Origin: Microbacterium faecale
GTDB taxonomy: Bacteria; Actinomycetota; Actinomycetes; Actinomycetales; Microbacteriaceae
Assembly (NCBI RefSeq): GCF_014640975.1
Contig: NZ_BMHO01000001.1
Coordinates: 1,932,166 to 1,996,165 of the forward strand
DNA: 64,000 nucleotides
Reading direction: 5' to 3'
Below are positions 57,590 to 64,000 of this stretch, piece after piece. The position numbers and the translations under genes were made by a program. Position 1 is the stretch's first letter. Each line of letters opens with the position of its first letter. The notes under the pieces are model-generated. The model worked only from the letters and a program-made list of their open reading frames with translations, was not told the DNA's origin and did no database searches.

Positions 57590-58798
57590 ATGCTCCGCGT
57601 GCTCACCGCCGGCGAATCGCACGGCCCCGAACTCATCGCCATCATGGAGGGACTCCCCGCGGGAGTCCCCGTCTCGATCGACGACATTCAGGCCGACCTG
57701 CAGCGCCGAAAGCTCGGCTATGGCCGCGGCTCGCGGATGAAGTTCGAGCAGGACGAGCTCACGCTCTCCGGCGGCGTGCGCCACGGCCTCAGCATGGGCA
57801 GCCCCGTCGCGATTCGCGTCGGCAACACCGAATGGCCGAAATGGACCGAGGTGATGAGTGCCGAGCCGACCGAGCTCAGCGCGATGTCGCGCGGTCGGGG
57901 AGCGCCGCTGACGCGCCCTCGTCCTGGTCACGCCGACCTCGTCGGCATGCAGAAGTACGGCTTCACGGAATCTCGACCGATCCTCGAGCGCGCCAGCGCG
58001 CGCGAGACGGCGGCGCGCGTCGCGCTCGGAGCGGTCGCCCGCTCCTTCCTCTCCGAACTCGGGATCCGGCTCGTCGCGCACACGCTGTCAATCGGCCCCG
58101 TCGCGGTTCCTGACGACGCACCTCTTCCCACGCCCGACGACGTCGAGCGCCTCGATGCGGATCCGCTGCGCTGCTTCCACTCGGCTACGAGCGAGCGCAT
58201 GGTCGCCGAGATCGACGACGCCAGGAAGTCGGGCGACACGCTCGGCGGCATCGTGGAGGTCATTGCCGTGGGCCTGCCGCCGGGGCTGGGCTCGCACGTG
58301 CACTGGGACCGTCGCCTCGACGGCCGGCTTGCGCAGGCGCTCATGAGTATCCAGGCCATCAAGGGCGTCGAGATCGGCGACGGCTTCGAGACGACGCGGC
58401 GGCGCGGTTCCGCTGCGCACGACGAGCTCTACGCGTCGGCGGACGGGATCTCGCGTGGCTCCGATCGCGCCGGCGGCACCGAGGGCGGTATGTCGACGGG
58501 CACGACGCTGCGCGTGCGTGCCGGCATGAAGCCGATCGCGACCGTCCCGCGCGCGCTCGACACGATCGACGTCGCGACGGGCGAGACCGCCAGTGCGCAC
58601 CACCAGCGCTCGGATGTGTGCGCGGTTCCGGCGTCCGGTGTCGTCGCGGAGGCCATGGTCGCGATCACGCTGGCCAGCGCCATCCTCGAGAAATTCGGAG
58701 GCGACTCGGTCGACGAGACGCGCCGCAACCTCACCGCGTACCTCGACGCGATCCCCGAGACGCTTCGGACGACGGGCCGGTCGATGAGCGATGAGTGA
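57590..58798 (+). CDS. aroC: Chorismate synthase
   Basis: A 402-residue FMN-dependent enzyme converting EPSP to chorismate. Signatures are [21 protein letters not shown] (split: [11 protein letters not shown] then [10 protein letters not shown]), [19 protein letters not shown] (near residue 101), [15 protein letters not shown] and [10 protein letters not shown] (near 297). The ATG follows AGGAG closely, while TAGGCT (57577-57582), overlapping the aroE stop, lies 7 nt before it, so both leadered and leaderless initiation are possible. The end overlaps aroK by 8 nt. Confidence 0.97.
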   Translation: MLRVLTAGESHGPELIAIMEGLPAGVPVSIDDIQADLQRRKLGYGRGSRMKFEQDELTLSGGVRHGLSMGSPVAIRVGNTEWPKWTEVMSAEPTELSAMSRGRGAPLTRPRPGHADLVGMQKYGFTESRPILERASARETAARVALGAVARSFLSELGIRLVAHTLSIGPVAVPDDAPLPTPDDVERLDADPLRCFHSATSERMVAEIDDARKSGDTLGGIVEVIAVGLPPGLGSHVHWDRRLDGRLAQALMSIQAIKGVEIGDGFETTRRRGSAAHDELYASADGISRGSDRAGGTEGGMSTGTTLRVRAGMKPIATVPRALDTIDVATGETASAHHQRSDVCAVPASGVVAEAMVAITLASAILEKFGGDSVDETRRNLTAYLDAIPETLRTTGRSMSDE

Positions 58799-59333
58799 CG
58801 GCCGCGCCTCGGTCGCCTTCATCGGTCCGATGGGATCAGGGAAGACGAGCATCGCGCGGCGGGTCGCGAAACGTCTCGACGTGCCCTTCGCCGACACCGA
58901 CGCGATGGTCGTCGCCGAGCACGGTCCCATCGCCGACTTCTTCTCTGAGCATGGCGAGGCGGCCTTCCGTCGCGTCGAACGTGATGCGGTCGTCGACGCC
59001 CTCACCCGAGGCGGCATCGTCGCGCTCGGCGGGGGAGCGGTCGTCACCGACGAGACTCGCGAGGCGCTCGCGCATCACCACGTGGTGCTCCTCACGGTCT
59101 CCGAACGCACCATTCGGTCGCGCATCCGAGGCGCCAAGCGCCCGCTGCTCAACGCCGCCGACCCCATCGCGGAGTGGAGCCGGATCGCCGCCGAACGCCG
59201 ACCGATCTATGAGGCGCTCGCGGACGTGACTTTCGATACCTCGAGTGGTCCGCTGCGCCTCGTCGTCGACTCCGCCGCGGAGTGGGCGGCTGATCGACTC
59301 GGCATCGCCATCGACAGAAGGGACACCGCATGA
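58791..59333 (+). CDS. aroK: Shikimate kinase
   Basis: A 180-residue P-loop kinase phosphorylating shikimate. Walker A is [15 protein letters not shown] (near residue 11), the shikimate-binding Asp is in PFADTDAMV (near 34), Arg in AAFRRVERD (near 60), and the GGG loop in [11 protein letters not shown] (near 80). The lid Arg is in [12 protein letters not shown]. It overlaps aroC by 8 nt and aroB by 4 nt, so the three are translationally coupled. Confidence 0.95.
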   Translation: MSDGRASVAFIGPMGSGKTSIARRVAKRLDVPFADTDAMVVAEHGPIADFFSEHGEAAFRRVERDAVVDALTRGGIVALGGGAVVTDETREALAHHHVVLLTVSERTIRSRIRGAKRPLLNAADPIAEWSRIAAERRPIYEALADVTFDTSSGPLRLVVDSAAEWAADRLGIAIDRRDTA

Positions 59334-60448
59334 GCGAGAAGACCGTGATCCGCGTCGAAGGAGAGCCCGGCTACGACGTGCTCGTCGGCACGGGACTGCG
59401 ACACCAACTGCGTGATTCGCTCCCTCCGGAGGCGAAGAAGGTGCTGATCGTCCATCAGCCGACGCTCGGCCGCATCGTCGCGGACATCCGCGAAGAACTC
59501 CTCGCCGACGGCGACCTCGAGGTCCTGCTCGCCGAGATCCCCGACGCGGAGGGCGCCAAGCGCATCGAAGTGGCGTCGTTCCTCTGGGGAATCCTCGGAC
59601 AGGCGGACTTCACCCGCACGGACGCGATCGTGGGCTTCGGCGGGGGAGCGGCGACCGACCTCGCCGGCTTCACGGCCGCGACGTGGCTGCGCGGCGTGGC
59701 GGTCGTGCAGGTGCCGACCACCGTGCTCGGCATGGTCGACGCGGCTGTTGGCGGCAAGACGGGCATCAACACAACCGAGGGTAAGAACCTCGTCGGTGCG
59801 TTCTGGGCGCCGCGCGCGGTGATCTGCGACCTGGAGCTGCTGGAGCCGCTTCCGGTCAACGAGCTGACCGCCGGATTCGCCGAGGTCTTGAAGGCCGGCT
59901 TCATCCGGTACCCCGAGATCCTCGACCTCGTCGAGGCCGACCGCGAGACCGCGCTCGACCCGTCGTCGGAGCAGTTCCGCCGCTGCATCGAGCTCGCGAT
60001 CCGCATGAAGGCCGATGTGACGGGCGCCGACTTCCGCGAGTCGGGGCTCCGGGAGATCCTGAACTACGGCCACACCCTCGGTCACGCGATCGAGCACGCT
60101 GAGCGTTACCAGTGGCGCCACGGGGCGGCCATTTCGATCGGCATGATGTTCGCTGCGGAACTCTCGCGCCTCGCGGGGCGACTGAGTGACGACGCGGTCG
60201 ATCGGCATCGCCGGATCCTCACCGACCTCGGCCTGCCCACGACGTACCGAGCGGGAGCGTGGAACCAGCTGCTCGCGTCGATGCAGCGCGACAAGAAGAC
60301 GCGGGCCGGCCAGCTGCGCTTCATCGTGCTGGACGAGTTCGGCAAGCCCGCCGTGATGCAGGCGCCCGACCAGTCACTGTTGTTCGCGGCGTACCAGGAG
60401 ATCGCCGAGGAGAGCACCGGCGGGATCGTGCGCACCGGATCACGGTAG
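59330..60448 (+). CDS. aroB: 3-dehydroquinate synthase
   Basis: A 372-residue NAD- and metal-dependent enzyme forming dehydroquinate from DAHP. Signatures are VGFGGGAATDLAGFTAATWL (near residue 103, NAD site), VPTTVLGMVDAAVGGKTGIN, KNLVGAFWAP, and metal ligands in AEVLKAGFIRYPE and NYGHTLGHAIEH (near 245). The last codon, TAG, is shared with the -10 hexamer of efp. The enzyme is encoded last in the aroE-C-K-B run although it acts earliest of the four. Confidence 0.97.
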   Translation: MSEKTVIRVEGEPGYDVLVGTGLRHQLRDSLPPEAKKVLIVHQPTLGRIVADIREELLADGDLEVLLAEIPDAEGAKRIEVASFLWGILGQADFTRTDAIVGFGGGAATDLAGFTAATWLRGVAVVQVPTTVLGMVDAAVGGKTGINTTEGKNLVGAFWAPRAVICDLELLEPLPVNELTAGFAEVLKAGFIRYPEILDLVEADRETALDPSSEQFRRCIELAIRMKADVTGADFRESGLREILNYGHTLGHAIEHAERYQWRHGAAISIGMMFAAELSRLAGRLSDDAVDRHRRILTDLGLPTTYRAGAWNQLLASMQRDKKTRAGQLRFIVLDEFGKPAVMQAPDQSLLFAAYQEIAEESTGGIVRTGSR

Positions 60449-60451
60449 AAT
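60446..60451 (+). promoter_or_regulatory. -10 hexamer TAGAAT for efp-nusB
   Basis: Near-consensus -10 overlapping the aroB stop codon, 60 nt before the efp ATG. A hairpin CGGGCC-TTC-GGCCCG (60459-60473) lies at the predicted start of the transcript. Confidence 0.55.
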
Positions 60452-60511
60452 CACCCGTCGGGCCTTCGGCCCGCACGGCTTGGCACACGACGGAAACGGA
60501 ACCTCATACCC

Positions 60512-61075
60512 ATGGCATCGACCGCAGACATCCGCAACGGCGTCGTTCTTTCGATCGACGGACAGCTCTGGAACGTTGTGGAGTTCCAGCACGTCAAGCC
60601 GGGCAAGGGCGGTGCGTTCGTGCGCACCAAGCTCAAGAACGTCGTGTCGGGCAAGACCGTCGACAGGACGTTCAACGCCGGTGCGAAGGTCGACATCCAG
60701 AACGTCGACCGTCGGGATTTCCAGTACCTCTACAACGACGGCGACAGCTTCGTCTTCATGGACGTCGAGGACTACGACCAGATCAACGTCACCGACGCCG
60801 TCGTGGGCGATGCGGCGCGCTTCCTCCTCGAGAATATGCAGGTGCAGATCGGCATGCACGATGGGCAGCCGCTCTACCTCGAGATGCCGCCGTCGGTCGT
60901 GGTGGAGATCACCTACACCGAGCCCGGCCTGCAGGGCGACCGGTCGAACGCCGGCACGAAGGCCGCAACGGTCAGCACGGGCGCCGAGATCCAGGTGCCG
61001 CTGTTCCTTAACGAGGGCACGAAGGTGAAGGTCGACACCCGCACGGGCGACTACCTCGGCCGCGTGAACGACTGA
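60512..61075 (+). CDS. efp: Translation elongation factor P
   Basis: A 187-residue three-domain factor relieving ribosome stalling at proline runs. The N-terminal loop is [15 protein letters not shown] with Lys32 at the tip, the site modified in some bacteria. The KOW-like domain I ([20 protein letters not shown], split: [13 protein letters not shown] then QLWNVVE) and OB domains II and III, ending [14 protein letters not shown], are complete. The start has no strong Shine-Dalgarno. nusB follows after 2 nt. EF-P is relevant here because MltG carries twelve Pro-Glu dipeptides. Confidence 0.97.
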   Translation: MASTADIRNGVVLSIDGQLWNVVEFQHVKPGKGGAFVRTKLKNVVSGKTVDRTFNAGAKVDIQNVDRRDFQYLYNDGDSFVFMDVEDYDQINVTDAVVGDAARFLLENMQVQIGMHDGQPLYLEMPPSVVVEITYTEPGLQGDRSNAGTKAATVSTGAEIQVPLFLNEGTKVKVDTRTGDYLGRVND

Positions 61076-61077
61076 CG

Positions 61078-61488
61078 GTGAGCGCACGCACCAAGGCGCG
61101 CCGCCGCGCGCTGAACATCCTCTTCTCGGCCGACATCCGCGGCGACGCGATCTCGGTCGCGCTGGACGCGGAGGCCGTTCGCGCCGCCAACGAGCCCGAG
61201 CGCGCCGCGTCGTGGCTCTACGCGCGCGAGATCGTCGACGGCGTCATCGACCACCTCGACGAGATCGATGAGCTGCTGACGACGCACAGCCGCGACTGGC
61301 GCATCGAGAGGATGCCGGCCGTCGACCGCGCCGTGCTGCGACTGTCGACGTGGGAGTTGGTCTACAACGACGAGATCGACGTCGCCGTCGCGATCGATGA
61401 GGCAGTCGAACTCGTGAAGGATCTCTCGACGGACGGATCCGGTGCGTTCGTGAACGGCGTGCTGGCGCGCATCGCGCGCGCGAGTTGA
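61078..61488 (+). CDS. nusB: Transcription antitermination factor NusB
   Basis: A 136-residue all-helical protein joining NusE/S10 on boxA RNA for rRNA antitermination. The N-terminus has TKARRRALNILFSADIRGD; later segments RDWRIERMPAVDRAVLRLSTWEL (split: RDWRIERMPAVD then RAVLRLSTWEL) and DVAVAIDEAVELVKDLSTD match the family. The start is GTG, 2 nt after efp. Its stop is followed at once by the pyrR promoter -10. Confidence 0.93.
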   Translation: MSARTKARRRALNILFSADIRGDAISVALDAEAVRAANEPERAASWLYAREIVDGVIDHLDEIDELLTTHSRDWRIERMPAVDRAVLRLSTWELVYNDEIDVAVAIDEAVELVKDLSTDGSGAFVNGVLARIARAS

Positions 61489-61490
61489 CG

Positions 61491-61496
61491 TAGACT
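61491..61496 (+). promoter_or_regulatory. -10 hexamer TAGACT for the pyr operon
   Basis: TAGACT begins 2 nt after the nusB stop and predicts a transcript start near 61503, giving a leader of about 50 nt before pyrR. Confidence 0.5.
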
Positions 61497-61514
61497 GATT
61501 CGCGCAGCCCTGCA

Positions 61515-61545
61515 CCTTTAACACCGTCCCGTGAGGCGGAGAAGG
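61515..61545 (+). promoter_or_regulatory. PyrR-binding RNA element covering the pyrR Shine-Dalgarno
   Basis: CCTT (61515-61518) pairs with AAGG (61542-61545), CCG (61524-61526) with CGG (61537-61539), and the loop TCCCGTGAGG (61527-61536) matches the PyrR-binding consensus UCCNGNGAGG. The lower stem includes the Shine-Dalgarno GAAGGGAG, so bound PyrR would block translation, the mode reported for mycobacterial pyr operons. No terminator follows, so this is not classical attenuation. Confidence 0.8.
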
Positions 61546-61554
61546 GAGCGGCAG

Positions 61555-62094
61555 ATGAGCACGAGAACTGTGCTTCATGAAGCCGATATGGCGCGCGCTC
61601 TGACGCGCATCGCCCACGAGATCCTCGAATCGAATCGGGGTCCGGACGGCCTCGTCCTTCTCGGCATCCCCACCCGCGGCGTTCCCCTCGCCGACCGGCT
61701 GGCGGCGCTCATCGAGCGCTTCGCTGGCCAGCGGGTGCCGACTGGTCAGCTCGACGTGACCATGTACCGCGACGATCTGGCTCAGCACCCGACGCGTGCG
61801 CCCCGACCGACCTCGATCCCGAGCGGCGGCATCGATCGCGCGACCGTGGTCCTCGTGGACGACGTGCTCTACTCCGGCCGCTCGATCCGCGCCGCGCTCG
61901 ACGCCCTCGGCGACATCGGTCGACCTGCGACCGTACGTCTCGCGATCCTCGTCGACCGCGGGCATCGCGAGCTGCCGATCCGGCCCGACTTCGTCGGCAA
62001 GAACCTGCCATCGGCGCGCTCCGAGCGCGTGAACGTCGCACTCACCGAGATCGACGGCGTCGACGAGGTCACGATCGAAGGGGCGGACCGATGA
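61555..62094 (+). CDS. pyrR: Bifunctional pyr operon regulator / uracil phosphoribosyltransferase PyrR
   Basis: A 179-residue PRTase-fold RNA-binding regulator. The PRPP motif is [21 protein letters not shown] (split: [11 protein letters not shown] then [10 protein letters not shown]) near residue 100, with [16 protein letters not shown] (near 37) and [19 protein letters not shown] (near 66). UMP-bound PyrR represses pyr expression. The ATG has GAAGGGAG upstream, inside its own binding element. It ends at a mini-ORF that bridges to pyrB. Confidence 0.95.
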   Translation: MSTRTVLHEADMARALTRIAHEILESNRGPDGLVLLGIPTRGVPLADRLAALIERFAGQRVPTGQLDVTMYRDDLAQHPTRAPRPTSIPSGGIDRATVVLVDDVLYSGRSIRAALDALGDIGRPATVRLAILVDRGHRELPIRPDFVGKNLPSARSERVNVALTEIDGVDEVTIEGADR

Positions 62095-62129
62095 AGCTGC
62101 GGCGAGGCACGAACGGCGGGATCCGCTGA
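62091..62129 (+). CDS. Mini-ORF bridging pyrR and pyrB
   Basis: A 12-codon frame, [12 protein letters not shown], starts on the pyrR stop (ATGA, 62091-62094) and ends in a TGA that overlaps the pyrB ATG (TGATG, 62127-62131). It exactly fills the gap between the two genes with overlapping junctions at both ends, so ribosomes could be passed from pyrR to pyrB. Whether the peptide is made is unknown; chance is possible for so short a frame. Confidence 0.45.
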   Translation: MKLRRGTNGGIR

Positions 62130-63097
62130 TGCGGCACCTCCTCGACACGCGCACGCTGAGCCGTGACGCCGCGATCCGGATCCTCGACGTCGCGGAGGAC
62201 ATGGCCGCCACGCAGTCGCGCGACGTCAAGAAGCTGCCGACGCTGCGCGGCAAGACCGTCGTCAACCTCTTCTTCGAGGATTCGACGCGCACCCGGATCT
62301 CGTTTGAGGCCGCAGCGAAGCGGCTGTCCGCCGACGTCATCAACTTCTCCGCGAAGGGCTCGAGCGTCTCGAAGGGCGAGAGCCTGCAGGACACGGCGCA
62401 GACGCTCCAGGCCATGGCCGCCGACGCGGTCGTGGTGCGCCACGGTGCGTCCGGCGCGCCGCGGACGCTCGCCACGAGCGGCTGGATCGACGCGGGCGTC
62501 GTCAACGCCGGCGACGGCACGCACGAGCATCCGACGCAGGCGCTCCTCGACGCGTTCACGATGCGCCGCCGTCGACACGGCGACGCGGGGCGGGGACGCG
62601 ATCTCGACGGCTACCGCGTCGCGATTGTCGGCGACGTCCTGCACTCCCGCGTCGCGCGTTCGAACGTGTGGCTGCTTGACGCGCTCGGCGCCGACATCAC
62701 GCTCGTCGCGCCGCCGACGCTCGTCCCGCAGGACGTCTCGCGCTGGCCCGCCCGCATCATCTACGACCTCGACGAAGCCGTCGACGCCTCGCCGGACGCG
62801 ATCATGATGCTCCGCATCCAGTCGGAGCGCATGACCGGATCGTTCTTTCCGAACGAGCGCGAGTACGCCCGGCAGTGGGGCCTCGATCCCGTCAGGTTCG
62901 CGCGGCTCTCGGGCGATACGATCGTGATGCACCCCGGGCCGATGAATCGCGGTCTCGAGATCTGCGCCGAAGCGGCCGATTCGCCGCGCGCGACGATTCT
63001 CGAGCAGGTCGCGAACGGCGTCTCGGTGCGGATGGCTGTGCTGTATCTGCTGCTAGCTGGAGAGCTCTCCGGCCCCGACACGAAGGAGAACCGATGA
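62129..63097 (+). CDS. pyrB: Aspartate carbamoyltransferase catalytic subunit
   Basis: A 322-residue ATCase making carbamoyl aspartate in pyrimidine synthesis. The carbamoyl-phosphate motif STRTR is in [15 protein letters not shown] (near residue 52), with [18 protein letters not shown] (the loop Ser-Lys near 80), [12 protein letters not shown] (near 133) and [10 protein letters not shown] (near 270). No PyrI regulatory subunit is seen, in line with actinobacteria, where control is through PyrR. It overlaps pyrC by 4 nt. Confidence 0.96.
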   Translation: MRHLLDTRTLSRDAAIRILDVAEDMAATQSRDVKKLPTLRGKTVVNLFFEDSTRTRISFEAAAKRLSADVINFSAKGSSVSKGESLQDTAQTLQAMAADAVVVRHGASGAPRTLATSGWIDAGVVNAGDGTHEHPTQALLDAFTMRRRRHGDAGRGRDLDGYRVAIVGDVLHSRVARSNVWLLDALGADITLVAPPTLVPQDVSRWPARIIYDLDEAVDASPDAIMMLRIQSERMTGSFFPNEREYARQWGLDPVRFARLSGDTIVMHPGPMNRGLEICAEAADSPRATILEQVANGVSVRMAVLYLLLAGELSGPDTKENR

Positions 63098-64000
63098 GCG
63101 ACGTGCTCTTGATCCGCGGGGCCGCAATCGAAGGCGACCAGCGCGCCGACATCCTCATCGAGGGCGACGTCATCGTCGAGGTCGGCGCGGGGATCGAGCG
63201 CGCGGGCGCACGCGTCATCGACGCGGACGGTCTCATCGCCCTCCCGGCGCTCGTCGACATGCACGTGCACCTCCGTGAGCCCGGCTTCGAGGCGAGCGAG
63301 ACAGTGCTGACGGGCACGCGCGCGGCAGCGGCCGGCGGCTTCGGCGCGGTCTTCGCGATGCCGAACACGAACCCGGTCGCCGACACCGCCGGCGTCGTCG
63401 AGCAGGAGTTCGCGCTCGGCCAGGCCGCCGGTTACGCGACGGTGCAGCCCATTGGCGCCGTGACGGTCGGCCGGCAGGGCGAGCGGCTCGCAGAACTCGG
63501 CGCCATGGCCGCCTCGCGCGCCGGCGTGCGTGTCTTCAGCGACGACGGCACGTGCGTCGCGGACCCGCTCATCATGCGCCGCGCGCTCGAGTACGTGAAG
63601 TCGTTCGGCGGCGTCATCGCGCAGCATGCGGAGGATCCGCGGCTCACCGAGGGCGCGCAGATGAACGAGGGCGCCGTCTCGGCCGAGCTCGGGCTCGCGG
63701 GCTGGCCCGCGGTCGCCGAGGAGTCGATCATCGCGCGCGACGTGCTCCTCGCCGAGCATGTCGGCTCTCGCCTGCACGTGTGTCACCTCTCGACCGCCGG
63801 GTCCGTCGACATCATCCGATGGGCCAAGAAGCGCGGCGTCGACGTGACCGCCGAGGTGACGCCGCATCACCTGCTCCTGACCGAGGAGCTTGTGCGCGGG
63901 TACGACGCGACGTTCAAGGTCAACCCGCCGCTGCGCCGCGAAGAGGACGTCCTCGCCGTGCGCGCGGGCCTCGCCGACGGCACGATCGATATCGTCGCGA
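63094..64000 (+). CDS. pyrC: Dihydroorotase, N-terminal part (truncated by window edge)
   Basis: The first 302 codons of a class I dihydroorotase that closes the pyrimidine ring. The metal-site motif [17 protein letters not shown] lies near residue 53, followed by [23 protein letters not shown] (near 148), AQHAEDPRL (near 175), [12 protein letters not shown] (near 229) and [11 protein letters not shown] (near 253). ATG 63094 overlaps the pyrB stop (ATGA). The C-terminal quarter lies beyond the window; carA and carB usually follow. Confidence 0.95.
   Translation, partial: MSDVLLIRGAAIEGDQRADILIEGDVIVEVGAGIERAGARVIDADGLIALPALVDMHVHLREPGFEASETVLTGTRAAAAGGFGAVFAMPNTNPVADTAGVVEQEFALGQAAGYATVQPIGAVTVGRQGERLAELGAMAASRAGVRVFSDDGTCVADPLIMRRALEYVKSFGGVIAQHAEDPRLTEGAQMNEGAVSAELGLAGWPAVAEESIIARDVLLAEHVGSRLHVCHLSTAGSVDIIRWAKKRGVDVTAEVTPHHLLLTEELVRGYDATFKVNPPLRREEDVLAVRAGLADGTIDIVA

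Overview
The window is a GC-rich chromosomal segment of an actinobacterium. Gene order and several lineage-typical families (SepH, DUF4193, DUF3093, DUF3710, DUF3159, DUF3000) point to Microbacteriaceae, close to Microbacterium; this placement is inferred from content, not from a database search. Genes are tightly packed with many ATGA/GTGA overlaps and GTG or TTG starts. I see no rRNA, CRISPR array, insertion sequence or prophage.

Layout. 0-10.6 kb: 5' part of parC, a phosphodiesterase, sepH, DUF4193, DUF3093, dut, DUF3710, DUF3159, acnA (with a perfect 24-bp palindrome upstream) and dxs. 10.6-11 kb: a gene-free, repeat-rich gap. 11-18.5 kb: minus-strand fatty-acid oxidation pair (multifunctional FadB/J-type protein and thiolase), RNase D and DUF3000, then an alpha/beta hydrolase and ZapE. 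18.6-23.8 kb: ammonium transporter, a three-gene ABC importer, and an aldo/keto reductase. 23.7-24.4 kb: four tRNA genes (Val-CAC on minus; Gly-GCC, Cys-GCA, Val-GAC on plus). 24.5-31.8 kb: thrS and a HIT phosphorylase-like gene, then a vitamin B6 locus (MocR/PdxR-type regulator, pdxS, pdxT, pdxY) and an L,D-transpeptidase. 31.8-40.7 kb: yebC, ruvC-ruvA-ruvB, yajC-secD-secF, rel. 40.7-45.4 kb: AbiEi-like protein, DUF349 protein, rarA, rpsD. 45.4-51.6 kb: an accessory block holding a folate-independent methionine synthase pair (MesD plus MesX/DUF1852) with a LysR regulator, an Erm-type 23S rRNA methyltransferase with a leader peptide, and a DUF222-HNH protein. 51.9-61.5 kb: alaS, ruvX, mltG, aroE-aroC-aroK-aroB, efp, nusB. 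61.5-64 kb: pyrR-pyrB-pyrC, running off the right edge.

How it works together. Most of the window is housekeeping: shikimate, pyrimidine, isoprenoid precursor and PLP synthesis, Holliday-junction processing, Sec translocation and translation factors. Regulation is visible in several places: a MarR/TamR-like palindrome before aconitase, a PyrR-binding RNA element that includes the pyrR Shine-Dalgarno, an attenuator-like leader before erm, a short leaderless ORF before rel whose frame contains the rel Shine-Dalgarno, and a mini-ORF bridging pyrR and pyrB. A recurring theme is leaderless transcription: many start codons lie 6-7 nt after a TANNNT -10 hexamer with no Shine-Dalgarno.
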